A stretch of DNA of 9,628 nucleotides from an uncultured Tabrizicola sp. GTDB taxonomy: Bacteria; Pseudomonadota; Alphaproteobacteria; Rhodobacterales; Rhodobacteraceae. Positions 7,359 through 9,628 of the stretch are shown piece after piece. The position numbers were made by a program, and so were the translations under genes. The notes under the pieces were generated by a model. It was not told where the DNA came from. It saw nothing but the letters and a program-made list of their open reading frames with translations, and made no database searches. Each line of letters begins with the position of its first letter. The stretch's first letter is position 1. The stretch spans positions 1 through 9,628 of the forward strand of contig CALLZQ010000280.1 in assembly GCA_937858255.1 (NCBI GenBank), in the 5' to 3' direction.

Positions 7359-7365
7359 GCGAAAA
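7347..7365. repeat. Perfect 7-bp inverted repeat over the putative -35 box
   Basis: TTTTCGC (7347-7353) and GCGAAAA (7359-7365) are perfect inverted arms around GTCAA. The repeat covers the putative minus-strand -35 box TTGACG and lies in the region shared by the small unknown gene and the histidine kinase. An operator is the likeliest role; a T-run follows on neither side in a way that suits a terminator. Confidence 0.5.
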
Positions 7366-7498
7366 CCCGATTCGCGGTCAATTGGCGGGCGGCTGTCACG
7401 CTGAAGGCACGCTTGCCGGGGCTGGTCAGCGGCCATGGGGCAAGGTAGGCAAGGGGAAGGCCGTTGCCGGTGGGGTTGGCGAGGGCGAGGGGGCGCGG

Positions 7499-8521
7499 AT
7501 GAATGAAACGACCGAGGCGATTCTGGCAGGGATGCCGCTGCCCGCGCTGATCATCGGCGCGGATGAGCGGATTGGCGCGATGAATACCGGCGCGCGGACC
7601 TTGATCGGCGGCGCGGCCTCTGGGCGGCGTCATGCCATGGTGCTGCGCCAGCCCGAGGTGCAGACCGCCTTGACGGCGGCGCTGACCGAGGGGCGGGCCG
7701 GGCAGGCGCGTCATACCATGCCCGGCCCCTCGCAGGATAATGTCTATCGGGTCTGGGTCACGCCCCTGCCACGCGGGCAAGGCGTGGTCTGCGCCTTTGA
7801 AGACCTGACCGCCGCAGAGCAGATCGGCAATATGCGCCGCGAATTCGTCGCCAATGTCAGCCATGAATTACGCTCGCCCCTGACCGCGCTCCTCGGCTTT
7901 ATCGAGACCCTGCGCGGCGCGGCCCGTGACGATGCGGCGGCCCGCGACCGGTTTCTGGCGATCATGGAGCGCGAGGCCAGCCGGATGAACCGGCTGATTC
8001 AGGATCTGTTGCACCTCAGCCGGGTCGAGGCCGAAGAGCGGGTGCGCCCGACCGGGCAGGTCAACCTGCCCGATCTGTTGCGCAGCACCATTTCGGGCCT
8101 GCGCCCGGTCAGCGAGGCAGCGGGGGTCACTGTCGAATTGCAGGGCGAGGCCGTGGATCAGGTGGTGCCGGGCGACCCCGATCAACTGGTGCAGGTGTTC
8201 CAGAACCTGATCGAGAATGCGGTGAAATATGGCGGTTCCGGCGGGCAGGTGACGGTACGGCTGTCGCCGGATGCGTTGCCCAAGGTGGCGGCGCTGCGCA
8301 TTGATGTGATCGACCGGGGCGAGGGGATCGACCCGATCCATATCCCGCGCCTGACCGAGCGGTTCTACCGCGTCGACGGCCACCGCTCGCGCGAGCAAGG
8401 GGGCACGGGGCTGGGCCTTGCCATCGTCAAGCATATCGTCCTGCGCCATCGCGGGCGGCTGAAGATCGACAGCGAACCCGGGCAGGGCAGCACCTTTTCC
8501 GTGATCCTGCCGCTGGCCTGA
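7499..8521 (+). CDS. phoR: PhoR-like sensor histidine kinase, apparently soluble
   Basis: A 340-residue two-component kinase of the PhoR type. Residues about 1-105 form a PAS-like sensory domain (ILAGMPLPALIIGADERI, then VYRVWVTPLP and VVCAFEDLT). The dimerisation/phosphoacceptor domain has the H box FVANVSHELRSPLTALLGF with H122. The ATPase domain has the N box QNLIENAVKYGG (235-246), G1 DRGEGID (272-278), the F box LTERFYRVD and G2 GGTGLGLAIVKHI (301-313). No transmembrane segment is seen; membrane-bound PhoR in E. coli has one, but alphaproteobacterial versions are often soluble. The ATG at 7499 has a GAGG-rich stretch about 8 nt upstream and starts just before the PAS domain; a longer upstream frame is Gly-rich and unlikely. 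In E. coli the partner would be PhoB and the signal phosphate limitation, but no phoB or pst gene is adjacent here, so the pathway assignment is by similarity only. Confidence 0.85.
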   Translation: MNETTEAILAGMPLPALIIGADERIGAMNTGARTLIGGAASGRRHAMVLRQPEVQTALTAALTEGRAGQARHTMPGPSQDNVYRVWVTPLPRGQGVVCAFEDLTAAEQIGNMRREFVANVSHELRSPLTALLGFIETLRGAARDDAAARDRFLAIMEREASRMNRLIQDLLHLSRVEAEERVRPTGQVNLPDLLRSTISGLRPVSEAAGVTVELQGEAVDQVVPGDPDQLVQVFQNLIENAVKYGGSGGQVTVRLSPDALPKVAALRIDVIDRGEGIDPIHIPRLTERFYRVDGHRSREQGGTGLGLAIVKHIVLRHRGRLKIDSEPGQGSTFSVILPLA

Positions 8522-8524
8522 GGC

Positions 8525-9472
8525 CTATAGTCGCCCGATCCGTTCGGTCAGCAGCGCGAAAAACCGCGCGGCGTCGATCTTGCCCATGAACAGGGCATTG
8601 GCCGGGCGATCCGTTACCCCCCACCAGTCGGCGACCGTCATGCCCATGGTCAACTCTGAGCCGGTCTCGATCTCGACATTGATATGCCGCCCCTCAAAGA
8701 GCGAGGGGTCGATCAGATAGGCGATGACGCAGGGGTCGTGCAGGGGGGCGCCCTCGCTGCCGTATTTCTGCATGTCAAAACGCTCAAAGAAATCGGTCCA
8801 TTCGGCGACCATTCGCCCTGGCTCGGTGCCCAGGGCGCGGAACGCCTCGACCCGGGCGCGGTTGGTCAGCGCCTTATGGGTGACATCCAGCGGCATCACC
8901 ACCAGCGGAACGCCGGATTTGAACACGATCTCAGCGGCTTGCGGGTCGACGTAGATGTTGAATTCCGCCGCCGGGGTGATGTTGCCCACCTCAAAATAGG
9001 CCCCGCCCATCAGCACGATCTGCTGAATCCGCCCGATGATGTCGGGCGCGCGCTGCATGGCGGTGGCGATATTGGTCAGGGGGCCCAGCGGGCAGAGGGT
9101 GACGCTGTGCGCGGGTTCGCGGCGCAGGGTCTCGATCAGGAAATCCACCGCATGCTGGTCTTGCAGCGGCATGGTCGGGTCTGCCATCTGCGGACCATCC
9201 AGACCGGTCTTGCCATGCACATGTTCCGCCGTCACCAGCCGGCGCGTCAGGGGCGCGTCGCAGCCGGCAAAGACCCGGGTCTGTGGCTTGCCCGCCAGTT
9301 CGCAGACGATGCGCGCGTTTTTCTCGGTCAGGGGCAGCGGCACATTGCCGGCCACGGCGCAGATGCCCAACACCTCGACATCCTCGGGCGAGGCGAGTGC
9401 CAGCAGGATCGCCACGGCGTCATCCTGCCCCGGGTCGGTGTCGATAATGATCTTGCGGGGGTGTTTGGTCAT
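8525..9472 (-). CDS. Inosine/uridine-preferring nucleoside hydrolase
   Basis: Hydrolyses the N-glycosidic bond of ribonucleosides to base and ribose in nucleoside salvage; 315 residues, usual for the family. The N-terminal calcium-binding signature DTDPGQDD is at residues 11-18 (D13, D17, D18). AGNV (41-44) supplies the conserved Asn, LCPLGPLTNIA (126-136) and IVLMGGAYFEVGN (152-164) are family blocks, EFNIYVDPQAA (170-180) lines the ribose pocket, and H245-D246 (PLHDPC) matches the His/Asp pair that completes the site in the Crithidia enzyme. No signal peptide is seen, so it is cytoplasmic. The ATG at 9472 has AGGAG 6 nt upstream and sits 10 residues before the signature motif; the longer upstream frame has no such support. 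Base preference cannot be read with confidence. Its stop is 3 nt from that of the convergent kinase. Confidence 0.95.
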   Translation of the reverse strand: MTKHPRKIIIDTDPGQDDAVAILLALASPEDVEVLGICAVAGNVPLPLTEKNARIVCELAGKPQTRVFAGCDAPLTRRLVTAEHVHGKTGLDGPQMADPTMPLQDQHAVDFLIETLRREPAHSVTLCPLGPLTNIATAMQRAPDIIGRIQQIVLMGGAYFEVGNITPAAEFNIYVDPQAAEIVFKSGVPLVVMPLDVTHKALTNRARVEAFRALGTEPGRMVAEWTDFFERFDMQKYGSEGAPLHDPCVIAYLIDPSLFEGRHINVEIETGSELTMGMTVADWWGVTDRPANALFMGKIDAARFFALLTERIGRL

Positions 9473-9593
9473 GGCGCTCTCCTGTTGCGGGTCAGGGAAA
9501 CCCCTTGTGCGGGAATTGTCCAGAGGGTGCAGATTTTCCACTCTGGCGCCCGTCGCGTGATACAATGATAGCGCGAACAGGGTGTAGGCATTC

Positions 9594-9628
9594 ATGAGCG
9601 GTTCGGTCGATGTGCTGGTCGGCACGAC
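9594..9628 (+). CDS. Possible start of a plus-strand gene (runs off right edge)
   Basis: An ATG at 9594 opens a frame reading MSGSVDVLVGT to the end of the window. TAGG lies about 6 nt upstream (near 9585-9588) and could be a weak ribosome binding site, and TACAAT at 9561-9566 could be a -10 box, although no good -35 box precedes it. The gene would be divergent from the nucleoside hydrolase, and a transporter, kinase or regulator of nucleoside use would be a natural neighbour, but 11 residues show no family. Confidence 0.35.
   Translation, partial: MSGSVDVLVGT

Noticed and set aside
7393..7399. CTGTCAC resembling a Pho box half-site upstream of the PhoR-like kinase
   Set aside because: The second half-site expected 11 bp downstream is AAGGCAC, too far from CTGTCAY; one 7-mer in this length of DNA is not evidence.
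8510..8535. Small GGCC-rich palindrome between the convergent kinase and hydrolase stops, as a shared terminator
   Set aside because: The stem is only four to five base pairs and no T-run follows on either strand.
8684..9568. 294-codon plus-strand open frame opposite the nucleoside hydrolase
   Set aside because: Antisense shadow; the minus-strand protein carries all nucleoside hydrolase motifs.

Overview
The window is GC-rich, densely coded chromosomal DNA. Gene content and protein style (a GlxA-type DJ-1/AraC regulator, class II DAHP synthase, a PAS_5-type protein, a yicC-gmk pair, a PhoR-like kinase without membrane anchor) point to an alphaproteobacterium, most likely Rhodobacteraceae. 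This is inferred from the proteins; no rRNA or marker is present to prove it. I see no tRNA, rRNA, CRISPR array, insertion sequence, phage gene or integration scar.

Left part (1-3007): on the minus strand a GlxA-family transcriptional regulator is followed after a single base by the N-terminal part of a FAD-dependent amine-oxidase-like protein with a Tat-like leader; the latter runs off the left edge. Divergently, on the plus strand, lies a complete class II DAHP synthase, the entry step of aromatic amino acid synthesis. It has a good sigma-70-like promoter, a short leader and a clear intrinsic terminator, so it is a self-contained single-gene unit.

Middle (3017-6922): two minus-strand genes, a PAS_5-type sensor-like protein and a membrane-anchored DUF6544-type protein, probably form a small operon. 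The DUF6544 gene is broken by a -1 frameshift at a C-run. Divergently, yicC (endoribonuclease family), gmk (guanylate kinase) and a gamma-carbonic-anhydrase-family gene are packed without gaps (0-nt gap and a 4-nt ATGA overlap) and should be co-transcribed.

Right part (6935-9628): a small minus-strand protein of unknown function is convergent to the carbonic-anhydrase-like gene and divergent from a soluble PhoR-like histidine kinase. The kinase has no response regulator or pst genes beside it here. It is convergent (3-nt gap) with a minus-strand inosine/uridine-preferring nucleoside hydrolase. A possible plus-strand gene starts at the right edge, divergent from the hydrolase.

Overall this looks like ordinary core and housekeeping DNA. 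I did not find a convincing previously undescribed system. The items most worth a second look are the regulator/exported-oxidase pair, the frameshifted DUF6544 gene, the inverted repeat over the promoter of the small unknown gene, and the isolated PhoR-like kinase.
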